A DNA stretch of 64,000 nucleotides, from contig JBMNHO010000002.1 of the NCBI GenBank assembly GCA_050950425.1, forward strand, positions 868,001 to 932,000, written 5' to 3'. This stretch comes from RGIG529 sp050950425 (lineage in GTDB: Bacteria; Bacillota; Clostridia; Oscillospirales; Oscillospiraceae). The stretch's first letter is position 1. Every line of letters starts with the position of its first letter. Position numbers and translations under genes: made by a program. The notes below the pieces were generated by a model that saw nothing but the letters and a program-made list of their open reading frames with translations, did not search any database and was not told the DNA's origin. Of the stretch, positions 43,207 through 52,150 are shown piece by piece.

Positions 43207-43300
43207 TGACTCTGCTTTTTCGTTTGGTTTTTGTCCAATGTTCTGTTTTTCGCTTTGATGCTGTCACAATTTGTCTTGCGGTTTTTTTACCCGGCTTCCC

Positions 43301-43822
43301 TTAAAACAACACGGAAAGGGAAAAGCGGAGCAGATAGTACACCGAGGCCAGCCCGAGGACAATGGACAGCACAAGGCCCGCCACCGCCATCCCGATGGCG
43401 CCGTTGTTCCGGTTGGCGATGATCATGCCGGAGATAGACAGCCCCAAAGACACCAGCGCCAGCGCCAGCCCCATCGCGGGGATCTCCACAAACAGCACGA
43501 GGCAGAGGGACACAACAAACCCGGCAATGGCAAGGCCGTTTGACCTCGGCTTTGGCCGGTCTTGCAAAGAACCCCCGACGGGCGTCCTTTGGGGCCCGCC
43601 GTTTGCCCCGGCGGGAGGGACAGGCGCCCCCGGCGGGAAGGCCGCCCCGTCCTGCCCCAGGCCCTCTTTCGGCCTTTCCGGCACCGACGCGGCGGTCGGG
43701 AGACGTGCTTCCTCTCCGCCGCCGGGCGGTACGCCCTGTGGCCCGGCCTGGTTTGCCCCGCACACCGGACAATACTTCATATAATCTTCTGTTTCAGCGC
43801 CGCAGTTGATGCAATATTTCAT
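43301..43822 (-). CDS. Zinc-ribbon membrane protein (DUF4190-like)
   Basis: A 173-residue protein. An N-terminal zinc ribbon (CINCGAETEDYMKYCPVCG, four cysteines in residues 4-22) is joined by a Pro/Gly-rich linker (25-90) to two membrane helices (about 97-137 and 145-170) with the GLAIAGFVVSL start typical of DUF4190-like proteins. Its function is unknown. ATG 43822 follows AGGGGG. It begins 9 bases after the pth stop and ends the operon. Confidence 0.78.
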   Translation of the reverse strand: MKYCINCGAETEDYMKYCPVCGANQAGPQGVPPGGGEEARLPTAASVPERPKEGLGQDGAAFPPGAPVPPAGANGGPQRTPVGGSLQDRPKPRSNGLAIAGFVVSLCLVLFVEIPAMGLALALVSLGLSISGMIIANRNNGAIGMAVAGLVLSIVLGLASVYYLLRFSLSVLF

Positions 43823-43831
43823 AGAACCCCC

Positions 43832-44440
43832 TCAAGCCTGGCCGGCTCCGTTGAACCGATTCATGCCTTCCTCAACGCCCTTTTGCAAGATCACTTCCAC
43901 GGCGTCCGCCGCCAAAGAGACGGCGTGTTCCACTTCTTTTTGTTCCTGGGCGGAAAACGTCCCCAGAACCCAATCGGCCCAGTCATATTCCGGATGGGGC
44001 GGGGCGCCCACGCCGATTTTGATCCTTGGAAACGTGTCCCCGCCCATGCAGGAGATGATGCTTTTCAGCCCGTTGTGCCCCCCCGCGCTTCCTTTGCCGC
44101 GAACGCGCAGCCGCCCGGGGGGAAGAGACGTGTCATCCGTCACCACCAAAATGCGCTCCATGGGAATTTTGTAAAAGCCCGCCGCCTCCCGCACCGCTTC
44201 TCCGCTGAGGTTCATAAACGTCTGGGGTTTGAGGAGCACGGCCGATTTTCCGCCCAGGAGAAGCTCTGCATAAAGCGATTTAAATTTCAGCTTGCGAACG
44301 GGCACACGGCACCGCTCCGCCAACCGGTCTGCCACACGAAAGCCCACGTTGTGCCGGGTCTGTGCATACCGGGCGCCGGGATTGCCAAGACATACAATCA
44401 GAAACCATTCCTTTGGCTCTGTTTTTCGTTTGATCCACAT
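43832..44440 (-). CDS. pth: Peptidyl-tRNA hydrolase
   Basis: A 202-residue enzyme that recycles peptidyl-tRNA released from ribosomes. Family motifs are VCLGNPGARYAQTRHNVGF (with the catalytic His), KPQTFMNLSGEAV, VVTDDTSLPPGRLRVRGKGSAGGHNGLKSI and the IGVGAP segment. The N-terminus is about ten residues longer than usual (MWIKRKTEPKEW). It sits in the common Firmicute order glmU-prs-pth-mfd, 19 bases after prs. Confidence 0.96.
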   Translation of the reverse strand: MWIKRKTEPKEWFLIVCLGNPGARYAQTRHNVGFRVADRLAERCRVPVRKLKFKSLYAELLLGGKSAVLLKPQTFMNLSGEAVREAAGFYKIPMERILVVTDDTSLPPGRLRVRGKGSAGGHNGLKSIISCMGGDTFPRIKIGVGAPPHPEYDWADWVLGTFSAQEQKEVEHAVSLAADAVEVILQKGVEEGMNRFNGAGQA

Positions 44441-44459
44441 GACGTCGTCCGATCATCCA

Positions 44460-45419
44460 TCATAAAAAGATTTTGGAGACGGAAACCTCTTCATAAATGC
44501 GTTCGATTGCATCGGCAAACATGTGCGCCACAGAGAGATATTTGATCTTGTCGCTCTTCTTTTCCGGAGAGGGCTGAATGGTATTCAAAAAAACCGCCTC
44601 TTTGATCACGCTGTTGTTGATCCGCTCGATGGCTTTCCCAGACAGCACCCCGTGGGTCGCGCAGGCGTATACCTCCAAGGCTCCCCCGGTTTCAACCAGT
44701 GCCTGTGCGGCGCCGCACAGGCTGCCCCCCGTGTCTACCATATCGTCCAGCAAAATGACCTTCTTCCCTTTGACGTCTCCTATGATGTTCATCACCTCGG
44801 AAGAGTTTGCCTTTTGCCGCCGTTTGTCCACAATGGCAAGGGAAACCCCTAGCTTTTGGGCAAAGGTTCTGGCCCGTGCAACAGAGCCCACGTCGGGAGA
44901 CACCACCATAAGGGAATCCATGCTCCCTTCAAACTTTTTCTCGAAATATTTGACGAAGATGGTGCTGCCCAGCAGATTGTCTACGGGAATGTCAAAAAAG
45001 CCCTGGATCTGAGAAGCGTGAAGGTCCATGGTCAAAACCCGGTCGGCACCGGCCCTTGTGATTAAATTGGCCACCAATTTCGCGGAGATCGGGTCTCTGG
45101 GTTTTGCTTTCCGGTCCTGCCTCGCATACCCGAAATAGGGAATGACGGCTGTGATCCGCCCGGCGGACGCACGCTTAAACGCGTCAATCATGATCAGCAT
45201 TTCCATTAAATTGTCGTTCACCGGCGAACTGGTAGACTGAACCACGAACACATCCGAGCCACGCACGGTTTCATAGATGGAAACAAAGTTTTCACCGTCT
45301 GAAAAGGTCCCCACCTCCGCGTCGCCCAGCGCAATGTTCATTTTTTTGCAGATCCCTTCCGCCAGCGGCCGGTTGGATCGCCCTGCAAATATTTTGATGT
45401 CTTTCCCATGAGAAATCAT
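44460..45419 (-). CDS. prs: Ribose-phosphate pyrophosphokinase (PRPP synthetase)
   Basis: A 319-residue enzyme that makes PRPP from ribose 5-phosphate and ATP, used for nucleotides, His and Trp. Conserved segments are IKIFAGRSNRPLAEGI, GTFSDGENFVSI, YFGYARQDRKAKPRDPIS, TMDLHASQIQGFFDIPVDN and the PRPP loop VILLDDMVDTGGSL. The ATG at 45419 (MISHGKDIKIF) gives the usual family length. An earlier in-frame ATG at 45461, one base after the glmU stop, would add 14 residues and lacks a ribosome binding site. Confidence 0.95.
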   Translation of the reverse strand: MISHGKDIKIFAGRSNRPLAEGICKKMNIALGDAEVGTFSDGENFVSIYETVRGSDVFVVQSTSSPVNDNLMEMLIMIDAFKRASAGRITAVIPYFGYARQDRKAKPRDPISAKLVANLITRAGADRVLTMDLHASQIQGFFDIPVDNLLGSTIFVKYFEKKFEGSMDSLMVVSPDVGSVARARTFAQKLGVSLAIVDKRRQKANSSEVMNIIGDVKGKKVILLDDMVDTGGSLCGAAQALVETGGALEVYACATHGVLSGKAIERINNSVIKEAVFLNTIQPSPEKKSDKIKYLSVAHMFADAIERIYEEVSVSKIFL

Positions 45420-45462
45420 GTCATTCAGCTCTCTTTCTTTTTTCTCAAACGTAAGGTTCATC

Positions 45463-46665
45463 TTAGATTGATTTATTGTTCTCCGGTTTGGCTGTCCAAT
45501 GCAGCTTATTTTCCTGCCGGCTTCTGGCAATGGCCAGGCTCTCCGCCGGCACATCGTCCGTAATCGTGGAGCCGGCGGCCACATAGGCCCCTTCCGCAAC
45601 GGTAACAGGCGCAATGAGGTTGGCGTTGCAGCCGACAAACGCTCCGTCCTTCACAACCGTTCTGGCTTTTGCTTTCCCGTCGTAATTCACGGTTACGGTG
45701 CCGCAGCCCAGGTTGACCCCTTCTCCGATATCGGAATCTCCTACATATGTGAGATGAGACACCTTGGTGCCGTCGCCCAGCACAGAGTTTTTCACCTCTA
45801 CAAAGTCTCCCACCTTGACGTTGTCCCCAATGCGGCAGTTTGGCCGGATATAGGCAAAGGGCCCCACCTTGGTATGGGCGCCGATGGTGCTGTCGCTGCA
45901 CTGAGAGGCGTTCACCGTCGTCTCGTCTCCCACCACGCAGTTGCTTAGCATGCTGTTGGGGCCGATTTCACACCCCTCGCCGATGACTGTCTTCCCTTTT
46001 AGAATGGTTCCGGGCAAAATCGTGGTGCCTGCCCCGATTTTGACCCGGGGGTCTATATAAACCGTGTCCAAATCGATGAAAAATACGCCGTTTTCCAAAT
46101 GCCGGTGTACAATTTCCTGCTGCCCCGTGCTTTGGGCCCGATATAGCTCCAGGCTGGTAGACACGGGCCGGAGCAGCGTTCCATCCGCCGGGGCGTACGG
46201 TTCTCCGCCGGCTTTTTCCAGCGCAGCCACAAGGCCGTCTGTCCATCCTTGCAGCGTTTCTCGCAGCACGTCCGCGCCAAGCCGGTAAACCCCGCCGTTT
46301 GCCCGGCCCGCGGGCCAGGGCATGTGAGAGGCCAATTGGTTGGCCGCCGCCGCCGTGATCAAAACCGGCTTTGTCACGGCCACAATCTGCCCCCTCTCTT
46401 CTTGCTCCAGGAAGATCATCAGATCCTCTCTGGTGCTGCCGAATTCCACCGACACGGTTTCCGGAAAGCACCCGGCCACGGCAGCTTGCTCGGTTTCATG
46501 GCAGAGCGCGAAAAACCGCTTGACCCCTAATTTTGAAAGCGCCTGCACAATCCAGCCGCCGATGGGGCAGAACAAAAGCTCCTGCAGCATGTCGGACTTT
46601 CCCCGCCCTTCCGGGCTTTCTGTAAAAACAATGATCGCATGACCCATCTGGTTCCCTGCGTCCAT
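45463..46665 (-). CDS. glmU: GlmU-like glucosamine-1-phosphate acetyltransferase with degenerate uridylyltransferase domain
   Basis: A 400-residue protein. Residues about 175-395 form the left-handed beta-helix acetyltransferase of GlmU, with hexapeptide repeats (IGAGTTILPGTILKG) and the active-site region FAYIRPNCRIG through SHLTYVGDSDIGEGVNLGCGTVTVNYDG. The first 170 residues take the place of the uridylyltransferase domain but lack the nucleotide-binding LAAGxGTRM motif (here VFTESPEGRGKSDM) and are shorter than the normal 230. It probably makes GlcNAc-1-phosphate but not UDP-GlcNAc. ATG 46665 follows GAGGGG; ATG 46695 is less likely. Confidence 0.85.
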   Translation of the reverse strand: MDAGNQMGHAIIVFTESPEGRGKSDMLQELLFCPIGGWIVQALSKLGVKRFFALCHETEQAAVAGCFPETVSVEFGSTREDLMIFLEQEERGQIVAVTKPVLITAAAANQLASHMPWPAGRANGGVYRLGADVLRETLQGWTDGLVAALEKAGGEPYAPADGTLLRPVSTSLELYRAQSTGQQEIVHRHLENGVFFIDLDTVYIDPRVKIGAGTTILPGTILKGKTVIGEGCEIGPNSMLSNCVVGDETTVNASQCSDSTIGAHTKVGPFAYIRPNCRIGDNVKVGDFVEVKNSVLGDGTKVSHLTYVGDSDIGEGVNLGCGTVTVNYDGKAKARTVVKDGAFVGCNANLIAPVTVAEGAYVAAGSTITDDVPAESLAIARSRQENKLHWTAKPENNKSI

Positions 46666-46808
46666 GATCCATTCCCCTCTTTCTCTATCTTCCATTGTAC
46701 CAAATCTCAGAATAAAGCGACAGGTTCTATTTTATTTTTTTCGTCTCCCCATTATTCCTCGCCAAAAATAGCCTGTTTTGGAACGCAGGCTGTTTCAATT
46801 CTTGTTTT

Positions 46809-47984
46809 TTACGCGTCAGCGGGGATCAATGTCCCCCCGTCGCCTGTTTTAAGCCGTTTTAAGGTGTTCTTCGTTCGTTTTTCAATGTCGTCCAGCTGCA
46901 CGCCGTCTGCAAAGTTTGACACAATGGTATAGGCGGTTCCGCTTTTTTTCGCCCGCCCCGTCCGGCCGATCCTGTGAATATAATATTCCGTTTCCTCCGG
47001 CACATCATAATTGATCACAATATCAATGTCGTCGATGTCAATGCCTCTGGCGGCTACGTCTGTCGCGACCAAAACACGCAAGTTCCCCTTGCGAAATTTG
47101 GCCATCACTTTTTCCCGGTTGATCTGGCGGATGTCCCCGTGGATGCAGTCGGCGGGGCAGCCCGCCATACACAGCATCTTTGTGAGCCGCTCCACCATAT
47201 TCTTGGTGTTGCAAAAGGCAATGGCCCGCCCTTTCGGCTGGCTGTTTAAAATAGCCAGCACCGCCTCCGTTTTTCGGTTGGCAGGTGCGTCCACCCGGTA
47301 TTGGGCGATGTCGGGCTTGTTGTCCACATCGGCCCGCACAATGACCTCGACGGCTTCCCGCTGATAGACCCAGGCGATGTCCATCACCTCTCTGGATATC
47401 GTGGCGGAAAGCAGCGCCAGGTTTTTTCGCTTTGGCATCAAATCCAAAATCCTTGTAACATCCCGCACGAAGCCCATATCCAGCATCCGGTCCGCCTCGT
47501 CCAGCACCACGGTTTCCACATGATCCAGCCGTATGGTGCGCCGCTTGTAATGATCCATCAGCCGGCCGGGCGTTGCCACGATGATTTGGGGCTTCCGCTT
47601 CAGCTGGCCGATCTGCCGGTCGATGGGCTGCCCCCCGTATACCACCACGATCTTAACGCCCTGGGTGAAAGCCGCAAGCTCCCGCAGCTCGCTCCCGATC
47701 TGCATGGCCAGCTCCCGGGTGGGAGCCAAAATCAGCCCCTGCACCGTTTGGCTTTCCACGTCCAAATGCTCAATCATCGGGATGCCAAACGCAAACGTTT
47801 TCCCGCTCCCCGTCGGCGCCTTTGCAATGACGTCTTGAAACGCCAGCATGGGAGGGATCACGCCGGCCTGCACCGGCGTTGCCTGCTCATATCCTTTTTT
47901 CTCCAGTGCGCGCATCATTCCGGCAGACAAACCAAGATCCTTGTACTGTACTGTTTCGTTTTGTTCAATTCCGTTTATTTCCAT
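46809..47984 (-). CDS. DEAD-box RNA helicase
   Basis: A 391-residue ATP-dependent RNA helicase with only the core and no extended C-terminus. Motifs are the Q motif (TPVQAG), I (APTGSGKT), Ia (PTRELAMQ), Ib (TPGR), II (DEAD), III (SAT), IV, V (VATDVAARGIDI) and VI (HRIGRTGR). ATG 47984 has GAGGAATACA upstream. A 51-codon reading frame with a strong ribosome binding site lies directly before it and overlaps its start, so the helicase may be translationally coupled. Likely roles are ribosome assembly or mRNA handling. Confidence 0.93.
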   Translation of the reverse strand: MEINGIEQNETVQYKDLGLSAGMMRALEKKGYEQATPVQAGVIPPMLAFQDVIAKAPTGSGKTFAFGIPMIEHLDVESQTVQGLILAPTRELAMQIGSELRELAAFTQGVKIVVVYGGQPIDRQIGQLKRKPQIIVATPGRLMDHYKRRTIRLDHVETVVLDEADRMLDMGFVRDVTRILDLMPKRKNLALLSATISREVMDIAWVYQREAVEVIVRADVDNKPDIAQYRVDAPANRKTEAVLAILNSQPKGRAIAFCNTKNMVERLTKMLCMAGCPADCIHGDIRQINREKVMAKFRKGNLRVLVATDVAARGIDIDDIDIVINYDVPEETEYYIHRIGRTGRAKKSGTAYTIVSNFADGVQLDDIEKRTKNTLKRLKTGDGGTLIPADA

Positions 47985-48120
47985 TGTATTCCTCTTTATA
48001 ACCTCTGTCCCATAACAGAGCCGGGACAAATGCCCCCAAAAGGAAAAAGCGCCTGCCTTTTCCCCTCATTTCGGCGGCCTGCCCAAACGCTCTGTCTTTC
48101 TTTGTGTTCTCATTTATCAT
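47965..48120 (-). CDS. Possible 51-residue leader peptide upstream of the helicase
   Basis: ATG 48120 is preceded by AAAAGGAG with 7-base spacing. The product begins MINENTKKDRAFGQAAEMRG, is basic and has a short hydrophobic stretch (FFLLGAFVPALLW). It ends 20 bases inside the helicase gene. The overlap and strong ribosome binding site suggest a leader peptide or coupling device; it could also be chance. No similar protein is known to me. Confidence 0.35.
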   Translation of the reverse strand: MINENTKKDRAFGQAAEMRGKGRRFFLLGAFVPALLWDRGYKEEYNGNKRN

Positions 48121-48173
48121 ATCATAACTCCTTTTAATGCGCAACAAAAAGCAATATTTATACACCTTCCCCC

Positions 48174-48202
48174 TTGCGTACCGGAAAGGGGGTTGCTATA
48201 AT
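48174..48202 (+). promoter_or_regulatory. Sigma-A promoter for the branched-chain aminotransferase
   Basis: TTGCGT (48174-48179), a 17-base spacer and a perfect TATAAT (48197-48202), about 37 bases before the start codon. Confidence 0.7.
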
Positions 48203-48238
48203 AAAAACATTCACGATCACAACATGGGAGGCATAAAA

Positions 48239-49309
48239 ATGGGAACAAACACAATCAAGACAGAGCGCGCGTCGGTTTTTAAGCCGAAGCCCGACTCCGC
48301 CACCCTGACATTTGGCACCGCATTTACAGACCATATGTTTTTAATGAACTATACAGACGGCGCCGGCTGGCACGATCCCCGTATCGTGCCCTATGGCCCC
48401 ATTGCGCTGGAACCGTCTGCCATGGTTTTTCATTATGCGCAGGAAGTGTTTGAAGGGCTGAAGGCGTACCGCCGGACAGACGGCGGCGTGCAGCTGTTTC
48501 GGCCCTGGGACAATGTACGCCGGCTGAACCGCTCCTGCGCCCGGCTGTGTATTCCTCAAGTGGACGAGGATCTGGCCCTTGAGGGAATCCGGCAACTGGT
48601 TCAGATCGACAAAGACTGGGTGCCGACGGCGCCCCAGACGTCTTTGTACATCCGTCCTTTCATCATCGCAACGGATCCCACTGTCGGCGTGCATGCGTCC
48701 CGCACCTATCTGTTTTGCATCATCGCCTGCCCCGTCGGCTCCTATTACCCCGCCGGTATAGACCCCGTCTCCATTTACGTGGAGAGTGAGGATGTGCGGG
48801 CTGTGAAGGGGGGCACCGGCTCCGCCAAAACCGGGGGCAACTACGCCGCCTCCCTGCGCGCGGGGGAACGGGCAGAGCAGTCCGGATATTCTCAAGTGCT
48901 TTGGCTGGACGGCGTCCACCGGAAATACATCGAAGAAGTGGGTGCGATGAACGTGCTGTTTCAAATCAACGGAGAAGTGGTTACCCCGCCTCTGGGCGGC
49001 TCCATTTTGCCGGGGATCACAAGGCAGTCCTGCCTGGATCTTTTGAACAGCTGGGGTGTGCCCGTTTCTGAACGGCCCATCACGGTAGACGAGCTGTTTG
49101 CCGCCGCGGAAAGCGGCGCCTTGGAGGAGGCGTGGGGCAGCGGCACGGCGGCTGTCATCTCTCCCATCGGCGAGCTGTGCTGGAACGAGACAAAGGTTGC
49201 CATCAACGGGGGGAAAATCGGCCCTGTGACCCAGCGGCTGTATGACACCCTCACTGGGATCCAATGGGGCGCCGCTCCCGATCCCTTCGGCTGGACTCTG
49301 ACAATATAG
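48239..49309 (+). CDS. ilvE: Branched-chain amino acid aminotransferase
   Basis: A 356-residue fold-type IV PLP enzyme that transfers amino groups between Leu/Ile/Val and 2-oxoglutarate. The lysine that binds PLP is in GGTGSAKTGGNYAAS, and the sequence has FEGLKAYRRTDG, RPWDN, SLYIRPFI and ITRQS with EVGAMNV, all in the order of the eukaryotic-like BCAT group. ATG 48239 follows GGGAGGC. It is a single gene between a strong promoter and a terminator. Confidence 0.95.
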   Translation: MGTNTIKTERASVFKPKPDSATLTFGTAFTDHMFLMNYTDGAGWHDPRIVPYGPIALEPSAMVFHYAQEVFEGLKAYRRTDGGVQLFRPWDNVRRLNRSCARLCIPQVDEDLALEGIRQLVQIDKDWVPTAPQTSLYIRPFIIATDPTVGVHASRTYLFCIIACPVGSYYPAGIDPVSIYVESEDVRAVKGGTGSAKTGGNYAASLRAGERAEQSGYSQVLWLDGVHRKYIEEVGAMNVLFQINGEVVTPPLGGSILPGITRQSCLDLLNSWGVPVSERPITVDELFAAAESGALEEAWGSGTAAVISPIGELCWNETKVAINGGKIGPVTQRLYDTLTGIQWGAAPDPFGWTLTI

Positions 49310-49342
49310 CCCTTATCACGCCGTCATAAAAACCGCAAAACA

Positions 49343-49436
49343 CCAGCGGGCGCCACGAATTGTCTTCCATCGTCATTTCGGCATGTTTTTGCCGCCGAAC
49401 GTTTGGAACGCAGCTCCATTGCCCCGCTGGTTTTTT
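49343..49436 (+). terminator. Terminator after ilvE
   Basis: CCAGCGGG (49343-49350) pairs with CCCGCTGG (49423-49430), followed by TTTTTTC. The loop is about 70 bases, so confidence is moderate. Confidence 0.5.
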
Positions 49437-49526
49437 CTTTGCAGACAGGCATAATCTCGTGTAATTGGCAAAGACTATCTCTATCATCGCAAGCAAGGGC
49501 ATGAGACAAATGAGGAGGTTTTTGCT

Positions 49527-50600
49527 TTGAAAAAATTATACCGTACACTGGTTTTGCTGCTTGCCGTTTTTTTCTGTTCCGCGTCGTCCCTTTCCGCATC
49601 CGCATTCTTTTTTACTCCGCCTGACACGACTTTGTCCGCCGCCCTGTCTGCCCGGACAGAGGAAAACGGCGGGTTGCTGCGTTCCGTTTTTTCCGTGATG
49701 AGAACCGAGCTACTGTCCCAGCCGGTGGGCAGCGCGCCTGTGGCGGAAAACCTGGACCTGCAAACGTACCGAAACGTCCCCCTTTCCGCCCGGTTTTCCG
49801 CGGTGGACGCCGACGGCGACGCCGTCACCTTTCAGCTGACGGACAAACCCGCCCGGGGGGAAGTTACCATTGACACAACAGATCCCAGCTGTTTTCTCTA
49901 TTCTCCTTATGAAAACAAAACAGGGAAAGACACCTTCACCTATGTGGCGATCGACGCGGCGGGGAACGTCTCCCAGCCCGCCACCGTACGGGTGGTGATC
50001 AAAAAGCCTTCCACCAAGATAACGTATGCCGACCTTGCCGACTCCACCTTCCAACGGGCGGCCATTCGGCTGGCGGAGGAGGACATTTTCGTTGGCGAAT
50101 GCATGGGCGGAACGTATTTCTTCCGGCCGGAGACCCAAGTATCCCGGGCCGATTTTCTTTCCGCCGCCCTTACCACATTGGGGGTCACGGATTTGTCTAC
50201 CGTGTCAAAAACCGGGTTTGCCGACGACAGCGCCATCCCCTCTTGGGCCAAGCCGTACGCTGCGACAGGCTTAAAGCTCGGTGCCGTTCGCGGCCTGCGT
50301 GACAACGGCGGACAAATCATCTTTTCCTCCGGCGCCTCCATCACTTTGGCGGAAGCTTCTGTCATTTTAAACCGTCTTTTGGGCGTTTCTGATATCCCCA
50401 CTTCGATTTCCCGTGTGGATCAGGCCGTTGTTCCCACTTGGGCGTATCAATCCACCGCCAATTTGGCCGCCTGCGGTGTGCTGTCCCATGTTGCCACTGC
50501 CGCTTCCCTCTCTTCCACCCTGACCAGAGGAGAAATGGCCGACCTGCTCTGCGCCGCTTTGGACTTTTCAGCGTCCCGTGCCGGAGCGTATGCCTTTTAA
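49527..50600 (+). CDS. SLH-domain surface protein with cadherin-like repeat
   Basis: A 357-residue exported protein. A signal peptide (residues 1-26) precedes a short spacer, an Ig/cadherin-like repeat (about 70-160, with FSAVDADGDAVTFQL, GEVTID and GKDTFTYVAIDAAGN), and a C-terminal region of S-layer homology motifs (about 170-350; FADDSAIPSWAKPYAATG, ITLAEASVILNRLLG, RGEMADLLCAAL). SLH domains hold proteins on the cell wall. The start is TTG 49527, chosen because GAGGAGG lies 8 bases upstream. Confidence 0.85.
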   Translation: MKKLYRTLVLLLAVFFCSASSLSASAFFFTPPDTTLSAALSARTEENGGLLRSVFSVMRTELLSQPVGSAPVAENLDLQTYRNVPLSARFSAVDADGDAVTFQLTDKPARGEVTIDTTDPSCFLYSPYENKTGKDTFTYVAIDAAGNVSQPATVRVVIKKPSTKITYADLADSTFQRAAIRLAEEDIFVGECMGGTYFFRPETQVSRADFLSAALTTLGVTDLSTVSKTGFADDSAIPSWAKPYAATGLKLGAVRGLRDNGGQIIFSSGASITLAEASVILNRLLGVSDIPTSISRVDQAVVPTWAYQSTANLAACGVLSHVATAASLSSTLTRGEMADLLCAALDFSASRAGAYAF

Positions 50601-50634
50601 CGAAAAACGCCCCACGAATTTGACGCCTTTTTAA

Positions 50635-50679
50635 CCGGAAAACGGGAGGACGGCACAGTGCCGTCCTCCCGTTTTCCGG
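50635..50679. terminator. Very long perfect hairpin between convergent genes
   Basis: A 22-base arm (50635-50656, CCGGAAAACGGGAGGACGGC plus two bases) is followed after one base by its exact complement (50658-50679). There is no U-tract on either strand. It separates the SLH gene from the TylF-like gene. Confidence 0.65.
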
Positions 50680-50719
50680 TTCTCGCCATCCACCATGCCC
50701 GCAGACACGCGGCATGGGG

Positions 50720-51574
50720 TTAGTTCCCTTTTACGATGATCCCCGTACCATGGAGATCGCACAGCGGAAAGAGATAGACCCCCTGTTCCTCGCAATATGC
50801 CCGCACCGCCTCGCCGGCGCCCTTGTACTGCTTGCTGTTATAATCGTGTAAAATCAAGTAGCCCCCCGGGCTCATGCGGGGGTAAAAATAGCGCAGGCCT
50901 TCGTACATCGGCTGGTACAAATCCGCGTCCAGGCTGACAAGGGCATACTGCTCCTCCGGCATTCCTTGGGCGGTTTCCGGGAAATAGCCCTGCCGCACCA
51001 CGGCTTGCTCCGGGTGGGGCAAACGGGCCAACACGGCGGAAACAGAAGTGTCGCTGAAATCCCCCGCAGCCGCTTCTGAGTGCTGCTTTTCCGCCTCCTG
51101 CTTTACATCTCGATGGTCGAAGCCCTCAAAGGTGTCAAACAAATAAAGCCTGCGGCTTGGGAACAGCCGGTTTAGCTCCGCTGCGAATTCTCCCTGGTAC
51201 ACCCCGAGCTCCGCCAGAATCCCGGGGACCTTTCTTCCGCGAATTTCTTCCGCGAGAAGACGCGCCGTCGCAAGCCGCAGATTCACCTGCTGCCGCAGAG
51301 CATTGACCGTTACAATCTCTCCTTTGTACCCGGCCTCCTCCAGCTGCAGGGCCACCGCCCGACATCCTTCCTGGTTTACAATGGCAAGATAAACCCGGTC
51401 TGGCCGCAGCGCCACCGCTTGAAGCAGCGACAAAACCGGAATTCCGTCGATCTCCGTTCCCTGCAGATCCTCCCGGTTGTCTCCAAAAGCGACCACCTGC
51501 TGGGATGCATGGTGCATCATCCGGTACAATGCCGCCCCCGCTTGCCCGGCACCAAAAATTACAATTCGGTTCAT
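50720..51574 (-). CDS. TylF/MycF-like methyltransferase with N-terminal Rossmann domain
   Basis: A 284-residue protein. Residues 1-90 form a small nucleotide-binding-like domain (IVIFGAGQAGAALYRMM) as found at the front of sugar-modifying enzymes. The rest is a TylF-type SAM-dependent O-methyltransferase (AELGVYQGEFAAELNRLFP, LYLFDTFEGFD, LVSLDADLYQPMYEGLRYFYPRM, HDYNSKQYKGAGEAV). Such enzymes methylate sugars in surface glycans or natural products. ATG 51574 has AAGGAGA 7 bases upstream; a TATAAT -10 lies at 51634-51629. No glycan cluster surrounds it. Confidence 0.82.
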   Translation of the reverse strand: MNRIVIFGAGQAGAALYRMMHHASQQVVAFGDNREDLQGTEIDGIPVLSLLQAVALRPDRVYLAIVNQEGCRAVALQLEEAGYKGEIVTVNALRQQVNLRLATARLLAEEIRGRKVPGILAELGVYQGEFAAELNRLFPSRRLYLFDTFEGFDHRDVKQEAEKQHSEAAAGDFSDTSVSAVLARLPHPEQAVVRQGYFPETAQGMPEEQYALVSLDADLYQPMYEGLRYFYPRMSPGGYLILHDYNSKQYKGAGEAVRAYCEEQGVYLFPLCDLHGTGIIVKGN

Positions 51575-51639
51575 TTTGACGTTCTCCTTCCATATGCAGC
51601 CTGCTTCGTTCGCAGTTCATTGATTGCCATTATACCACA

Positions 51640-52150
51640 AGCCGTCTCCCGGTAATAGAAAAAATTGCGGACTTCCGGCATGTTTTTTTCTGCCGGAGGC
51701 TTCTCCAAAAGCCGAGGAAACAGACGTCTCGCTCCCGCCGGCTTCGGATGCCCCAGGCGCCTCCTCTTTCTGCCGTTAAACGCCGCTTCGTTATCTTTGC
51801 GGGAGAGCAGAGACCAGATACAGGAGGGCATCTGAAGTTTTTCGCATCTGTTCGGCCCTGCGTTTTTACCGTTGATCTGGCTTTTCACCGTCTTTTCCTC
51901 CCGTTTGCGCGCTTCCATCTCCGACGACAAAACACAAAAACGTGCCGCAACGAATTTCTTCATCACGGCACGCATGTTCTCCCTTTCTACGCCAAGGGTC
52001 GGCAAACGGATGCGCTCCGGCGCCCACGGCGCACGTCAGGAGATGCCGCCCTTTGTGCTTTATCGAATCTTGCGCCCTTTCGCAAGTTGTGTTCCGCCAT
52101 GTTCCGGTGTTTTTGGCGCCCTGCCCAACCTCGGTTCTGCCGGTTCCCCG
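51640..52150. other. Gene-poor stretch between TylF-like and SGNH genes
   Basis: About 500 bases. Reading frames exist on both strands (for example a basic 130-residue frame on the minus strand ending in the TylF start codon) but none has codon use or similarity that I trust. A hairpin with CGGCA/TGCCGG arms and T-rich loop lies near 51675-51705. Confidence 0.5.

Noticed and set aside
51571..51975. Basic 130-residue reading frame on the minus strand ending in the start codon of the TylF-like gene
   Set aside because: The ATGA overlap is suggestive, but composition, lack of similarity and an embedded promoter for the next gene argue against coding.
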